From positions 1 to 64,000 of the forward strand of contig NZ_JABBHF010000016.1 in assembly GCF_012910715.1 (NCBI RefSeq): a stretch of DNA of 64,000 bases. Direction: 5' to 3'. Numbering within the stretch: the first letter of the stretch is position 1; each line of letters starts with the position of its first letter. Origin of the DNA: Flavivirga algicola. Its GTDB lineage: Bacteria; Bacteroidota; Bacteroidia; Flavobacteriales; Flavobacteriaceae. This document shows positions 6,109 through 15,627 of the stretch, piece by piece. The position numbers and the translations under genes were made by a program. The notes below the pieces were generated by a model. It saw only the letters and a program-made list of their open reading frames with translations, was not told the origin of the DNA and searched no databases.

Positions 6109-6486
6109 GTGATTATGAATATATGTCCACATTGTACTTCCGAAATTATTGGCAGATCAGACAAGAAATATTGTTCTGTACATTGTAAATCTGCACATCA
6201 GTACAAAAAACGAAAAGAGGAGGAAGGCTTATATTACTCAATAGACAAACAGCTAAAGACCAACCGTAAACTCCTAAAAGCCTATAACAAATCGGGCCTG
6301 TCTACTGTGTGCAAAGAAAAACTGCTGTTAGGTGGTTTCGATCCTAGGTATTTTACACATTATTGGAAAAATAAAAAGGGGCAGGTATACCTTTTTTGTT
6401 ATGAATACGGTTTTCTGGAACTAAAAAAAGAAAACCAGAAGGAAAAATATCTCTTGGTAACATGGCAAGGATATATGGAGCGCTAG
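6109..6486 (+). CDS. Small zinc-ribbon protein, function unknown
   Basis: A 125-residue protein. The N-terminus holds a treble-clef or zinc-ribbon motif: CPHC (residues 6-9), then YCSVHC (21-26), four ligands for one zinc, followed by a basic stretch KKRKEEE. The rest is helical and ends in a beta-rich YLFCYEYGFLELK region. An ATG two codons later (6115) is an alternative start. Such proteins are common in Flavobacteriia with no known role; binding of nucleic acid or protein is a guess. It is divergent from the recombinase across a 72-bp gap. Confidence 0.65.
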   Translation: MIMNICPHCTSEIIGRSDKKYCSVHCKSAHQYKKRKEEEGLYYSIDKQLKTNRKLLKAYNKSGLSTVCKEKLLLGGFDPRYFTHYWKNKKGQVYLFCYEYGFLELKKENQKEKYLLVTWQGYMER

Positions 6487-6696
6487 CTATTTAGTTTTGA
6501 GGTACAACTCAATAAATGGGGGTAATATCTTTCCCTAAAAAATAAACTTGATTTTTATTTAACATATTGAAATAGAGTTGTATATGTATTTTAATATAAT
6601 TAAAAAGTTACTTTTAACCCGACAGGATGTGAGTTTTTAAATTTATCTTAAATTATTCGAGAATCTGGATAGTAGCCATATAATTGATAACATAAA

Positions 6697-7533
6697 CTAC
6701 TTTTTTTCAAATAAAAACAACCAATCGTAGATATTCATATTAAAAGCATCATAATCGTTACTTTCATCTCCCATACCGCTATTATCATATGTTCTGGCCC
6801 AGGAATTGTGTCCAACATTTGGATATATGGTTAGCTTTGCTGGCGTATTAGGATTTTCTTTGTTAATAGCGTCTATCATATCGATAGAATTATTATGCGA
6901 AACAATATTATCATTATCGCCATGAAATGCCCAAACTGGAACCGTAGTAAATTTATCGCCAGAGTTTTTGTTTCCACCTCCGGCAATAGGGATGATGGCA
7001 GCGGCATAAGCCTCCGATCCGTAATTGGAAATATAATTGAAGCTTCCAAAGGCACCAAGACTTAAACCTGTAAGATAGATCCGCTTTGTATTTATATTAT
7101 AGTTGGCTATTAAATACGTTATAAAATTATGAATGTCTTCTGGGATCCAGTTTCCAGATGGTAACTGGGGAGAGGCAACAATCATAGGGTATTTGGGAGA
7201 CCATTCATTTTTTTCTATAAGTTTTGGTGGTCCATTAACCAGTACTTTTTTTAAGATGGCTGGGTCTGCTTCACTATTGCCTCGTTCGCCCGATCCGTGT
7301 AAAAAAACAAGTAAGGGATAGGCGTTGGAGCTGTTGTTATGTTCACTTGGTGTATAAATATAATATCCAAAATTAATATCGTTAGCTCCAAGAACGTTTG
7401 CTTTATGGGTGCCTCCTAAGTCTTCGGGTAAAGATTCCAAATCATTTTGGTTATTTTGTGGCATACTGTCATCGCTATTACAGCTTAAAAATAAAAATGG
7501 CAGTATAGCCATGATTTTTAATAAAGGTCTCAT
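6697..7533 (-). CDS. Alpha/beta-hydrolase lipoprotein (esterase, dienelactone/PHB-depolymerase-like)
   Basis: A 278-residue secreted hydrolase. The signal peptide ends in a lipobox LFLSC (Cys18), so it is a lipid-anchored envelope protein. Catalytic triad candidates: Ser158 in GLSLG, Asp206 or Asp208 in HGDND, and His242 in VGHNSW. The oxyanion-hole region is FLHGSGERG. The arrangement is that of carbohydrate-esterase/prolyl-oligopeptidase-type hydrolases acting on small esters; the substrate is unknown. A single gene, separated from the deformylase upstream by 160 bp with a small hairpin (CGAGGC-TCT-GCCTCG, 7653-7667). Confidence 0.85.
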   Translation of the reverse strand: MRPLLKIMAILPFLFLSCNSDDSMPQNNQNDLESLPEDLGGTHKANVLGANDINFGYYIYTPSEHNNSSNAYPLLVFLHGSGERGNSEADPAILKKVLVNGPPKLIEKNEWSPKYPMIVASPQLPSGNWIPEDIHNFITYLIANYNINTKRIYLTGLSLGAFGSFNYISNYGSEAYAAAIIPIAGGGNKNSGDKFTTVPVWAFHGDNDNIVSHNNSIDMIDAINKENPNTPAKLTIYPNVGHNSWARTYDNSGMGDESNDYDAFNMNIYDWLFLFEKK

Positions 7534-7652
7534 AAGTAGGTATGTGTTGGTTCATATAATATACGCGATATTGATTATTTTGGATTAGAACTGTTTACTT
7601 GAAGCGTTTTAACAAATTGAAACGTATCAAATTTTTAATCGAAAAGAATTCT

Positions 7653-7667
7653 CCGAGGCTCTGCCTC
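7653..7667. terminator. Small GC-rich hairpin
   Basis: CGAGGC-TCT-GCCTCG lies between the deformylase-like gene stop and the esterase start. No long T tract follows on the minus strand, so termination is uncertain. Confidence 0.3.
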
Positions 7668-7693
7668 GAGGATAGTTCGTTTTAAGAAATTCT

Positions 7694-8326
7694 TTATTTT
7701 TTGGTTTGAGCATTACGAACCTCTTTTTCTAGATGGTCTAAATACAAAATACCGTTTAGATGGTCAATTTCATGCTGAAAAATAACCGATGTAAACCCCT
7801 CAACGGTTTCAGTTTTATGTTTGCTGTCCATAGTATCGTATTCAATAGTTATAGATTGCGACCTGCTACTTAATATGTCTGTTCTGTTTGGAATGGACAG
7901 GCAACCTTCTTTAACAGTTTGTTTATCTTCTGAGTATTTAATAATCTCGGGATTTAGATACACTTCAAAGGGGAAATGTTCTTTGTCAAAGCGCTGTACC
8001 CAAATAATATTTTTTAAAACGCCTACTTGTGGTGCAGCAATACCAACGCCCATAGACATACTATCTCTAACCGTAGCATAAAGCCTTTTTACAAAATTTT
8101 GCAAGACAGGATCACTGGGATTAGTTTTTATGTAGCCACTTTTGGTTCTAAGTAAAAGCGAGTCTTTTTTGGTCGTTATTTTATAGATTCGCATAGGGGT
8201 TAAGCTATCGGCGCTCATAATCAATTGAGATTCTTTAGAAGAAAAACTATTTTTTGCAGTGCTTTTTGCACTAGAGCATCCAGCTATTAAAATAAGTGTG
8301 AGAGTTAAAACAATAAGGTTTTTCAT
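7694..8326 (-). CDS. Peptide deformylase-family lipoprotein
   Basis: A 210-residue protein with all three deformylase motifs: GVGIAAPQVG (93-102), EGCLS with metal ligand Cys142, and QHEIDH with His185, catalytic Glu186 and His189. Unlike cytoplasmic Def, which removes the formyl group from nascent Met, it starts with a signal peptide and lipobox (LIAGC, Cys17). It is therefore predicted to be lipid-anchored outside the cytoplasmic membrane. The intact metal site argues for an active metalloenzyme, perhaps an envelope amidase or peptidase, but the substrate is not known. It lies 32 bp after rodA on the same strand, so it may be co-transcribed with the cell-shape genes. Confidence 0.85.
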   Translation of the reverse strand: MKNLIVLTLTLILIAGCSSAKSTAKNSFSSKESQLIMSADSLTPMRIYKITTKKDSLLLRTKSGYIKTNPSDPVLQNFVKRLYATVRDSMSMGVGIAAPQVGVLKNIIWVQRFDKEHFPFEVYLNPEIIKYSEDKQTVKEGCLSIPNRTDILSSRSQSITIEYDTMDSKHKTETVEGFTSVIFQHEIDHLNGILYLDHLEKEVRNAQTKK

Positions 8327-8358
8327 AAACGTAAAAAGATCAAAAGTCGATTATTCGC

Positions 8359-9642
8359 TTACCATTCATTAATTCTATTAGAATCTAATTTAATAAAGAT
8401 AAAAATTAGAATGGTAAATGCCCAAAGTCCAGAACCTCCATAACTAAATAGCGGTAATGGTATACCAATGGTTGGAATGAGTCCCATTACCATACCTATA
8501 TTGATTAGGAAGTGAATGAAGATAATGGAGGCAACCCCATACCCATAGATCCTGCTGAATTGCGATTTTTGTAATTCTGCTAAATGAAGAATGCGCAATA
8601 AAAGCAAAACAAATAAGATGACAACAAATGAGCAGCCTAAAAAGCCCCATTCTTCACCAACGGTACTAAAAATATAATCGGTATGCTGCTCAGGAACAAA
8701 TTTTCCAGTTGTTCTGGTGCCTTCCATAAACCCTTTTCCGTTAAGACCTCCCGACCTGATTGCTTTTTCAGATTCGTTTAAGTTATAGGCAAACGTTTTT
8801 TTCATCTGTTGTAATTTCACAGGATCTTTTTCTAATCGGAGCCATAAACTTATTCGGTCCTGTTGGTGAGGCGGGATAACATTTTGATAAAAGAATTTCA
8901 CACCAAAAGACACCCCTATAGAAAGTAGTAAAACAAATAAAGATTGTAATAATGTCACCTTCTTTTTGCTCCTGTTTAGAAAATAGTAGCCTAAAATAAG
9001 GATAGATGCTATTATAGAAGTTATTAGAATTCCAAATTTTAAGGCTAAAACAGATAGTATGATCACAGATACACCTATGGTAAGATAATATTTTGGTAGC
9101 CCTTCTCTATATAATACAAAGAAAAAAGCACCATAAACAATAGTGCTACCTGTATCATTTTGTAATAAAACTAAAAGCGCAGGTATAATGATGATTACAA
9201 AAGTTTGGATCTGATCTTTTATATTGTTAATATTTGTATTTAAATCACTAATCTGTTTTGCTACGGCGAGTGCAGTAGCAGCTTTAGCAAATTCACTGGG
9301 TTGAAGTGTCATGGAACCAATGGCATACCATGATGTAGCACCGTTTACATTTTTTCCAAAAATAAAAAGCCCAATAAGGGATAATATGGAAACTATATAG
9401 ATAATACTTGAAAAACGCTCATAAAACTTAGCCTCAATACCTAGAACGACTATAATAATACAAAAGGTAAGCAGTATAAATATGGATTGTTTGCCATAGG
9501 GCTGTGAAAAGGTAAAATAGTCTATATCTGTTCCAGTATGGGAAGCCGATAGTATATTTAACCAACCAAACCCGACCAATAGTAAAAAGAGGATAATAGT
9601 AATCCAATCAAATTTAAAATGCCTGTTAGTATCCCTAACCAT
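8359..9642 (-). CDS. rodA: Rod-shape SEDS glycosyltransferase RodA
   Basis: A 427-residue SEDS-family membrane protein with about 10 transmembrane helices. It polymerises lipid II into glycan strands for lateral wall growth together with PBP2. Family signatures include QPSEFAKAATALAVAKQ, the long periplasmic loop near residues 235-305 (with KSGGLNGKG-like IRSGGLNGKGFMEG and VPEQHTDYIF), and the C-terminal GIPLPLFSYGGSG. It follows mrdA with a 4-bp gap and ends the mreB-C-D-mrdA-rodA run; a lipoprotein deformylase gene follows 32 bp later. Confidence 0.97.
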   Translation of the reverse strand: MVRDTNRHFKFDWITIILFLLLVGFGWLNILSASHTGTDIDYFTFSQPYGKQSIFILLTFCIIIVVLGIEAKFYERFSSIIYIVSILSLIGLFIFGKNVNGATSWYAIGSMTLQPSEFAKAATALAVAKQISDLNTNINNIKDQIQTFVIIIIPALLVLLQNDTGSTIVYGAFFFVLYREGLPKYYLTIGVSVIILSVLALKFGILITSIIASILILGYYFLNRSKKKVTLLQSLFVLLLSIGVSFGVKFFYQNVIPPHQQDRISLWLRLEKDPVKLQQMKKTFAYNLNESEKAIRSGGLNGKGFMEGTRTTGKFVPEQHTDYIFSTVGEEWGFLGCSFVVILFVLLLLRILHLAELQKSQFSRIYGYGVASIIFIHFLINIGMVMGLIPTIGIPLPLFSYGGSGLWAFTILIFIFIKLDSNRINEW

Positions 9643-9646
9643 TAAT

Positions 9647-11584
9647 TTATGGGTTTTGTAATGTTGCGTTTAATTGTCGTTTAAGCCGTTTATATTCAGA
9701 GTCGTCGACAAGCTGTAATCTGGTATGTGCATTTATTCTAAAAGGTTCTCCAGAATAAGGTTTGGCATATTCCTCTTCTAAACTGTGTCTCAAAATCCAA
9801 TCTTCCAGATCTTTTCGGGTTATCTCTCCTTTAATATGCTTTTCAATCATTAAACTGGCTATTTTACCAGCAAAACGACTTCCCCAATAACCATTTTCAA
9901 CAAAAACGGCAATAGCTATTTTAGGATCATTTTTTGGTGCGAAAGCAACAAAAATAGAATGATCTGTAAGCTGTGTTTTTAAGCTATCTATAATAGCAAA
10001 ATTTTCTACAGTTCCCGTTTTGCCACAGATATCTATATCTTTTACTTGCAGGGATGCAGCGGTTCCTTTCTTATAAACCTGCAACATACCTTCGATTACG
10101 GGTTCAAAATGGGTTTTGTCAACAGTTGTATATTTGGCTTTGGTAAACTTTTCTGGAAGTGTCTTGTCTTCAATAGATTTAATGATATGAGGCGTATAGT
10201 AATACCCCCTGTTTGCTATAGCAGCAATCATATTTGCCAATTGAATCGGGGTTGTGGCAACCTCACCTTGGCCAATGGCATTGGAGATAGTATAAGTTGA
10301 ATAAAATGTTTTTGGGTAGATACGTTTGTAGTAAGCTCTATCTGGAATACGGCCTTTTTGTCCAACGTGTAAATCGTTGTTTAAAAAATTACCTAGCCCA
10401 AAACTTTTGGCATGTTTGCTCCAAGTATCAATACCCGTTGAAGCATTACCTTCTTTATCTAGAATTTTTCTGTATGTTGTTGCAAAATAAGCATTGCAAG
10501 ATTCCTGTATTCCAGAAATCAAATTATTACGCCTACCAATATAGCAGTGGCATTTCATAAAACGATTACCGTATTTGTACCCTGCATAGCAGGTTACGGT
10601 TTCATTTGGTGTGATAACCCCTTCTTGCAAACCAATAAGGGCATTCATTAATTTAAAGGGCGAACCAGGTTCGTATACACCTTGGATGCTTCTATTAAAT
10701 AAGGGATTAGCTATAGAGTCTCTTATAAGTTTAGTGAAATTTTTAGAGCGTTCTCTTCCTACTAGAATATTGGGATCGTAGGTAGGAGCTGCTACCATGG
10801 CTAATATTTCTCCTGACGATGGTTCGATAGCGATAACACCACCACGCTTGTTTTGCATGAGTAGTTCACCGTATTCCTGCAGTTTTGCATCAATGGTAAT
10901 GGTAATGTCTTTTCCTTGTTCTGGAATGGTATCAAACTTACCTCCTTTATAGGGGCCAATATTTCTGTTAAATCGGTCTTTTTGGATAAACTTGATACCT
11001 TTTACACCTCTAAGTGTTTCTTCATAAGAGGCCTCAACACCTTGCTTGCCTTTTAAATCTCCCATTATATAGTAGGAATCTCTTCTAATATCGTTGGTGT
11101 TTACCTCACCAATATCTCCTAAAACATTGGCGCCAATGGTCGTTTGATAATGTCTAAGGGATCTTTTCTGAATATAAAACCCTTCAAATTTTCGCATTTT
11201 TTCTTGTAAGGCAGCATAATCTTTTTTTGATAAGTGAGAAACAAAAACAGAGGGTAGCCTAGGGGAGTAGCGTCTCGCTTTATTGTATGTTTTTATAAAT
11301 TTCTCTTTATCTATTTTTAGCAATGCACAAAACTCAAGAGTGTCTAGAGGTTTTACTTCACGTGGAGTAACCATCACATCGTACGATGGTTGGTTGGCGA
11401 CTAAAAGCTTGCCGTTTCTGTCGTAAATAAATCCGCGTTTGGGATAATCGTATACTTTTCTAATAGCATTGTCATTATTAAATAAGTCGTGCTCATTTGA
11501 GGTATATACCTGAAGGTAAAAGAGTCTGGATAAAAATAAAACACCAACAAGTATAATTGAAACGAAAAGTAAAAGCTGTCTCAT
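9647..11584 (-). CDS. mrdA: Penicillin-binding protein 2 (transpeptidase)
   Basis: A 645-residue class B penicillin-binding protein. One N-terminal membrane anchor (residues 4-25), a PBP dimerisation domain (about 50-210), and a transpeptidase domain with Ser308-x-x-Lys311 (SPFK), SCN (362-364) and KTG (522-524). It cross-links the glycan made by RodA in the elongation machinery at the inner membrane. It overlaps mreD by 4 bp (ATGA) and precedes rodA by 4 bp, a tightly coupled set. Length is normal for the family. Confidence 0.97.
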   Translation of the reverse strand: MRQLLLFVSIILVGVLFLSRLFYLQVYTSNEHDLFNNDNAIRKVYDYPKRGFIYDRNGKLLVANQPSYDVMVTPREVKPLDTLEFCALLKIDKEKFIKTYNKARRYSPRLPSVFVSHLSKKDYAALQEKMRKFEGFYIQKRSLRHYQTTIGANVLGDIGEVNTNDIRRDSYYIMGDLKGKQGVEASYEETLRGVKGIKFIQKDRFNRNIGPYKGGKFDTIPEQGKDITITIDAKLQEYGELLMQNKRGGVIAIEPSSGEILAMVAAPTYDPNILVGRERSKNFTKLIRDSIANPLFNRSIQGVYEPGSPFKLMNALIGLQEGVITPNETVTCYAGYKYGNRFMKCHCYIGRRNNLISGIQESCNAYFATTYRKILDKEGNASTGIDTWSKHAKSFGLGNFLNNDLHVGQKGRIPDRAYYKRIYPKTFYSTYTISNAIGQGEVATTPIQLANMIAAIANRGYYYTPHIIKSIEDKTLPEKFTKAKYTTVDKTHFEPVIEGMLQVYKKGTAASLQVKDIDICGKTGTVENFAIIDSLKTQLTDHSIFVAFAPKNDPKIAIAVFVENGYWGSRFAGKIASLMIEKHIKGEITRKDLEDWILRHSLEEEYAKPYSGEPFRINAHTRLQLVDDSEYKRLKRQLNATLQNP

Positions 11585-12087
11585 TTAGATTTTCTACTAA
11601 AAATAATAGTTATTATAATACTTAATAAAATAGTAAATATACTTGAGAATAACGTTTTTTGAATCACTAAAATTATTTTAGACAGGCTAAATATTTCTAA
11701 AGAAAACAAAATAATATGGTGCAATACAACTAGCAGTGTTATATAGGTGATTTTAGAACCAAAGTCTACAGCTCCAAATTTTATATTGTGGTGTTCGTAC
11801 ATGGTTCCAAAAGAGAATTTTAATATAAGGGGCCTTGCATAGGCAATAAATACACAGGCAGCAGCATTAATGCCGCCAGAATCTAGAAACATATCAATAA
11901 TTATTCCTAATAAGAAACCCAATAATATGATGATGGCACGGTTACTCTTTACTGGAAAAAAAGCAATAAATAATATGTAAGGATATGGGTTAATATAGCC
12001 CAAAAAGTTAATATTATTAAATATTAAAACCTGTATTAATACCAATACAATAAATCGGACACTATTTACAGAAAGTAAATTATTCAT
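11581..12087 (-). CDS. mreD: Rod-shape-determining protein MreD
   Basis: A 168-residue polytopic inner-membrane protein with about five helices. It is weakly conserved in sequence but placed exactly between mreC and mrdA, overlapping mreC by 8 bp and mrdA by 4 bp. The INPYPYILFIAFFP segment and FLLGIIIDMFLDSGG are the usual conserved patches of Bacteroidetes MreD. It links the MreB filament to the periplasmic synthases as part of the elongasome. No oddities seen. Confidence 0.9.
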   Translation of the reverse strand: MNNLLSVNSVRFIVLVLIQVLIFNNINFLGYINPYPYILFIAFFPVKSNRAIIILLGFLLGIIIDMFLDSGGINAAACVFIAYARPLILKFSFGTMYEHHNIKFGAVDFGSKITYITLLVVLHHIILFSLEIFSLSKIILVIQKTLFSSIFTILLSIIITIIFSRKSK

Positions 12088-12886
12088 TTAGCAAATTAGT
12101 GATCTCAGGTTTATTAATATTTTCTATAATATAAACATGTTCCAGATTGGTCATGTCGTTAAAGAGCTTCACATTGATTTCATAGTAATTTTCGGCATCA
12201 TCCAATTCGTAATTCTCGACAACTCCTATAGGAATGTTTTTAGGGAAAATAGAAGATTGTCCAGAAGTAACGATTGTATCCCCAACTAAAACTTTGGCTA
12301 TTTTAGGAATATCTGTAAGTTGTACCAATGCGGGGTTTTTAGCATCCCATGTTAACGAACCATAATGATTTGTTTTTTTTAGCTGGGCACTTATTGAGCT
12401 CGTGGTATTTAAAATAGAGATTACAGTGGCGTAATTACCACTGACTTTATCAACAATGCCTACTATGCCTTCAGTTGTTATAACTCCAAAATCTTGTTTT
12501 ATGCTGTCGTTTGTGCCTTTATTGATTAAGAGCACGTTATCTGTTGCCGAATAATTATTTTTAATGACTTGGGCATTGGAAAAATAGTATGGAGCATTAA
12601 GGCTGTCTAAACTATCGGCTTTCGCAATATTTTTTGAATTATATAAAAGTGATTTTAGACGTTTGTTTTCTTCAAATAAAAGTCTGTTTTGCGATTTTAA
12701 ATTAAAGTATGTGCTAATATTATTTACAGAATTGTAGATGCCACCAGTTACAAAGTTAGCCGAATTGATAAACTTACTTTTATGATAAGAATGCGATTGA
12801 ATTGTAAATAAAATCGAAATAGAAAACAACACAAAGAACAACAGAAAGTTTTTGTTTCTTATTATGAAATTAATAATCTGTTGCAT
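12080..12886 (-). CDS. mreC: Rod-shape-determining protein MreC
   Basis: A 268-residue protein with one N-terminal membrane helix (about 10-30), a coiled coil (about 60-90, SQNRLLFEENKRLKSLL) and the periplasmic beta-barrel domain with family signatures VLLINKGTNDSI, GVVGIV-like GIVGIVDKVS, and DTIVTSGQSSIFPKNIPIG. It bridges MreB and the PBP2-RodA enzymes. It lies 17 bp after mreB and overlaps mreD by 8 bp. Confidence 0.95.
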   Translation of the reverse strand: MQQIINFIIRNKNFLLFFVLFSISILFTIQSHSYHKSKFINSANFVTGGIYNSVNNISTYFNLKSQNRLLFEENKRLKSLLYNSKNIAKADSLDSLNAPYYFSNAQVIKNNYSATDNVLLINKGTNDSIKQDFGVITTEGIVGIVDKVSGNYATVISILNTTSSISAQLKKTNHYGSLTWDAKNPALVQLTDIPKIAKVLVGDTIVTSGQSSIFPKNIPIGVVENYELDDAENYYEINVKLFNDMTNLEHVYIIENINKPEITNLLNE

Positions 12887-12903
12887 GATTTATTGGCGTG
12901 TCT

Positions 12904-13932
12904 CTATTTTATCAATACACTTTTGTATTTAGGTAAATTTTTAAGAGTAATACCAGTACCCCTTACAACAGCACGTAATGGATCTTCGGCTATGTAAACC
13001 GGAAGGTCTGTTTTTTGTGATAAACGCTTATCTAAACCTCGTAACATCGAGCCGCCCCCAGCTAAATAAATACCAGTGTTGTATATGTCTGCAGCTAGTT
13101 CTGGAGGTGTTTGAGATAAGGTTTCCATAACGGCATCTTCGATTCTTAAGATAGATTTATCCAATGCTTTAGCGATTTCTCTATGCGAAATAGATACTTG
13201 TTTAGGTTTACCTGTTAATAGATCACGCCCTTGAACGCTCATATCTTCTGGGGGTAACTCCAGATCTTCGGTTGCAGCACCAATTTGTATTTTTATTTTT
13301 TCTGCGGTACGTTCTCCAACATATAAGTTGTGTTGCGTACGCATGTAGTAAACGATATCGTTAGTGAAAACATCTCCTGCAATTTTAACAGACTTATCGC
13401 ATACAATACCACCAAGAGCAATCACAGCAATTTCTGTAGTACCACCTCCTATATCTACAACCATATTTCCTTTTGGTTGCATAATATCTACACCAATACC
13501 AATAGCTGCAGCCATTGGTTCATGGATTAAGTATACTTCTTTACCATTTACACGTTCTGCACTCTCTTTTACGGCACGCATTTCCACTTCTGTAATTCCT
13601 GATGGAATACATATCACCATACGAAGTGCAGGTGTAAAGAACTTCTTTTTTAAAGCAGGTATGTTTTTTATAAACATACTTATCATTTGCTCGGAAGCAT
13701 CGAAATCTGCAATCACACCATCTTTTAAAGGACGAATGGTTTTAATGTTTTCATGCGTTTTTCCTTGCATTAAACTGGCTTGCTGACCAACATGGGTTAT
13801 TTTCCCAGTAACTCTATCTCGTGCAACAATAGAAGGCGCGTCAACAACTACCTTGTCGTTATGAATAATAAGTGTATTTGCAGTTCCTAAATCTATTGCA
13901 ATTTCTTCGGTTAAGAAGTCAAAAAAGCCCAT
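12904..13932 (-). CDS. mreB: Actin-like rod-shape protein MreB
   Basis: A 342-residue bacterial actin. Nucleotide-binding signatures: phosphate 1 AIDLGTANT (13-21), phosphate 2 VVDIGGGTTEIAVI, adenosine-binding GIYLAGGGSMLRGLD. It also has the EPMAAAIG segment and the N-terminal membrane-binding FFDFL. It forms membrane-bound filaments that direct lateral wall synthesis. First gene of the mreBCD-mrdA-rodA run. purH lies 162 bp upstream on the same strand, an order I know from other Flavobacteriaceae. Confidence 0.98.
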   Translation of the reverse strand: MGFFDFLTEEIAIDLGTANTLIIHNDKVVVDAPSIVARDRVTGKITHVGQQASLMQGKTHENIKTIRPLKDGVIADFDASEQMISMFIKNIPALKKKFFTPALRMVICIPSGITEVEMRAVKESAERVNGKEVYLIHEPMAAAIGIGVDIMQPKGNMVVDIGGGTTEIAVIALGGIVCDKSVKIAGDVFTNDIVYYMRTQHNLYVGERTAEKIKIQIGAATEDLELPPEDMSVQGRDLLTGKPKQVSISHREIAKALDKSILRIEDAVMETLSQTPPELAADIYNTGIYLAGGGSMLRGLDKRLSQKTDLPVYIAEDPLRAVVRGTGITLKNLPKYKSVLIK

Positions 13933-14094
13933 GTGCTATTAAAAGTTTTAGTGGTTTAAAAAACGAATCCCGTAAATGTAATAAAAGTTAATAAATATAT
14001 GGGTTTTAAGTCGATTCAAATTTTATTAAAAAATACCATGAATTTAGTTATACGCTTTTTGCTGATTTTTAGATGACTAAAAAACGATATATTT

Positions 14095-15627
14095 TTAATG
14101 CTTAAAATGACGTGTGCCAGTAAATACCATGGCCAGATTATTTTCATTACAATAATCAATGCTTAATTGGTCTTTTATGGAGCCTCCTGGTTGAATAACG
14201 GCAGTAATTCCAGCATTTTTTGCAATTTCAACACAATCTGGAAACGGGAAAAAAGCATCACTGGCCATAGCAGCTCCATTCAAATCAAAATTAAACGAAT
14301 TTGCCTTGTGTATAGCTTGCTCAAGAGCATCAACACGACTTGTCTGCCCTGTACCGCTAGCACATAATTGTTTGTTTTTTGCCAATACAATGGTGTTGGA
14401 TTTTGTATGCTTACAAATTTTTGAAGCAAATATTAAGTCTTCCAATTCACTATCGTTAGGGTTGGAATTGGTAACATTTGTTAAGCCTTCAATAGTATCT
14501 GTAATATTGTTTCTGTCTTGAAGCAGTACCCCATTTAAACAACTTCTAACATTCATTTTAGGCAATTCTATGTCGTGAAGTTTTAGTATGATCCTGTTCT
14601 TTTTACCTTGAAGAATAGTTAAAGCTTCTGAAGAGAAAGCAGGTGCAATAACAACTTCACAGAACAGTTTATGGATTTCTTCTGCTGTGGCTACATCAAT
14701 TTCGGTGTTACTAATTAAAACCCCTCCAAAAGCAGAAACAGGGTCGCCTGCTAAAGCATCAACATAAGCTTGGTGTAACGTGTTTCGTTGTGCTAAACCG
14801 CAAGCGTTGTTGTGTTTTAAAATAGCAAAGGTTGGTGCGTCATTTTTAAATTCGGTCATTAAATTTACGGCAGCATCAACATCTAAAAGGTTGTTATAAC
14901 TTAATTCTTTGCCATGAAGTTTCGTGAACAGCTCATCAAAATTTCCAAAGAAAAAGCCTCTTTGATGTGGGTTTTCTCCGTAACGTAGTACCTTTCCTTT
15001 GGTTTCGCTAATTTTTAAAGCTGCTTCTTCATGGTCTTTATTGAAGTAGTTAAAAATAGCGGTATCGTAATGCGAAGATATATTAAAGGCTTTGCCTGCA
15101 AAGCGCTTTCTGTTTTCTTCAGAAATAGTGCCATTGTTCTCAGAAATCAGATCTAAAAATTCGGCATAATCGTCTACCGAAGATACACAAATAACATCGG
15201 CATAGTTTTTAGCAGCAGCACGAATTAGTGAAATACCACCTATATCTATTTTTTCAATGATGTCTTGTGTGCTGGCACCAGAGGCAACAGTTTTTTCAAA
15301 CGGGTACAAATCAACAATAACCACATCAATTTGAGGGATATCATATTCTGCCAACTCTGCAACGTCACCGTCGTGATTTTGTCTGTTTAAAATACCTCCA
15401 AAAACTTTAGGGTGTAAGGTTTTTACACGACCGCCAAGAATAGAAGGGTAAGAGGTTACATCTTCAACAGGAACCACATCTACACCTAAATCGTTTATGA
15501 ATTTTTGTGTTCCACCTGTAGAATAGATAGTCACACCTTGTTCATCTAATTTTTTTACAATAGGTTCTAATCCGTCTTTACTAAATACCGATATTAATGC
15601 AGATTTAATAGTTTTTTCGTTGCTCAT
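14095..15627 (-). CDS. purH: Bifunctional AICAR transformylase / IMP cyclohydrolase
   Basis: A 510-residue enzyme for the last two steps of IMP synthesis. The N-terminal MGS-like cyclohydrolase domain (about 1-200) carries STGGT (36-40) and GGRVKTLHP (65-73). The C-terminal transformylase domain has RYGENPHQ (215-222) and the catalytic pair Lys271-His272 in KHNNACG; many relatives read KHNNPCG. The C-terminus ends DAFFPFPDCVEIA..GTRHFKH as expected. A promoter with TTG (15769), 18 bp and TACTTTTG lies 116 bp upstream. It precedes mreB on the same strand. Confidence 0.97.
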   Translation of the reverse strand: MSNEKTIKSALISVFSKDGLEPIVKKLDEQGVTIYSTGGTQKFINDLGVDVVPVEDVTSYPSILGGRVKTLHPKVFGGILNRQNHDGDVAELAEYDIPQIDVVIVDLYPFEKTVASGASTQDIIEKIDIGGISLIRAAAKNYADVICVSSVDDYAEFLDLISENNGTISEENRKRFAGKAFNISSHYDTAIFNYFNKDHEEAALKISETKGKVLRYGENPHQRGFFFGNFDELFTKLHGKELSYNNLLDVDAAVNLMTEFKNDAPTFAILKHNNACGLAQRNTLHQAYVDALAGDPVSAFGGVLISNTEIDVATAEEIHKLFCEVVIAPAFSSEALTILQGKKNRIILKLHDIELPKMNVRSCLNGVLLQDRNNITDTIEGLTNVTNSNPNDSELEDLIFASKICKHTKSNTIVLAKNKQLCASGTGQTSRVDALEQAIHKANSFNFDLNGAAMASDAFFPFPDCVEIAKNAGITAVIQPGGSIKDQLSIDYCNENNLAMVFTGTRHFKH

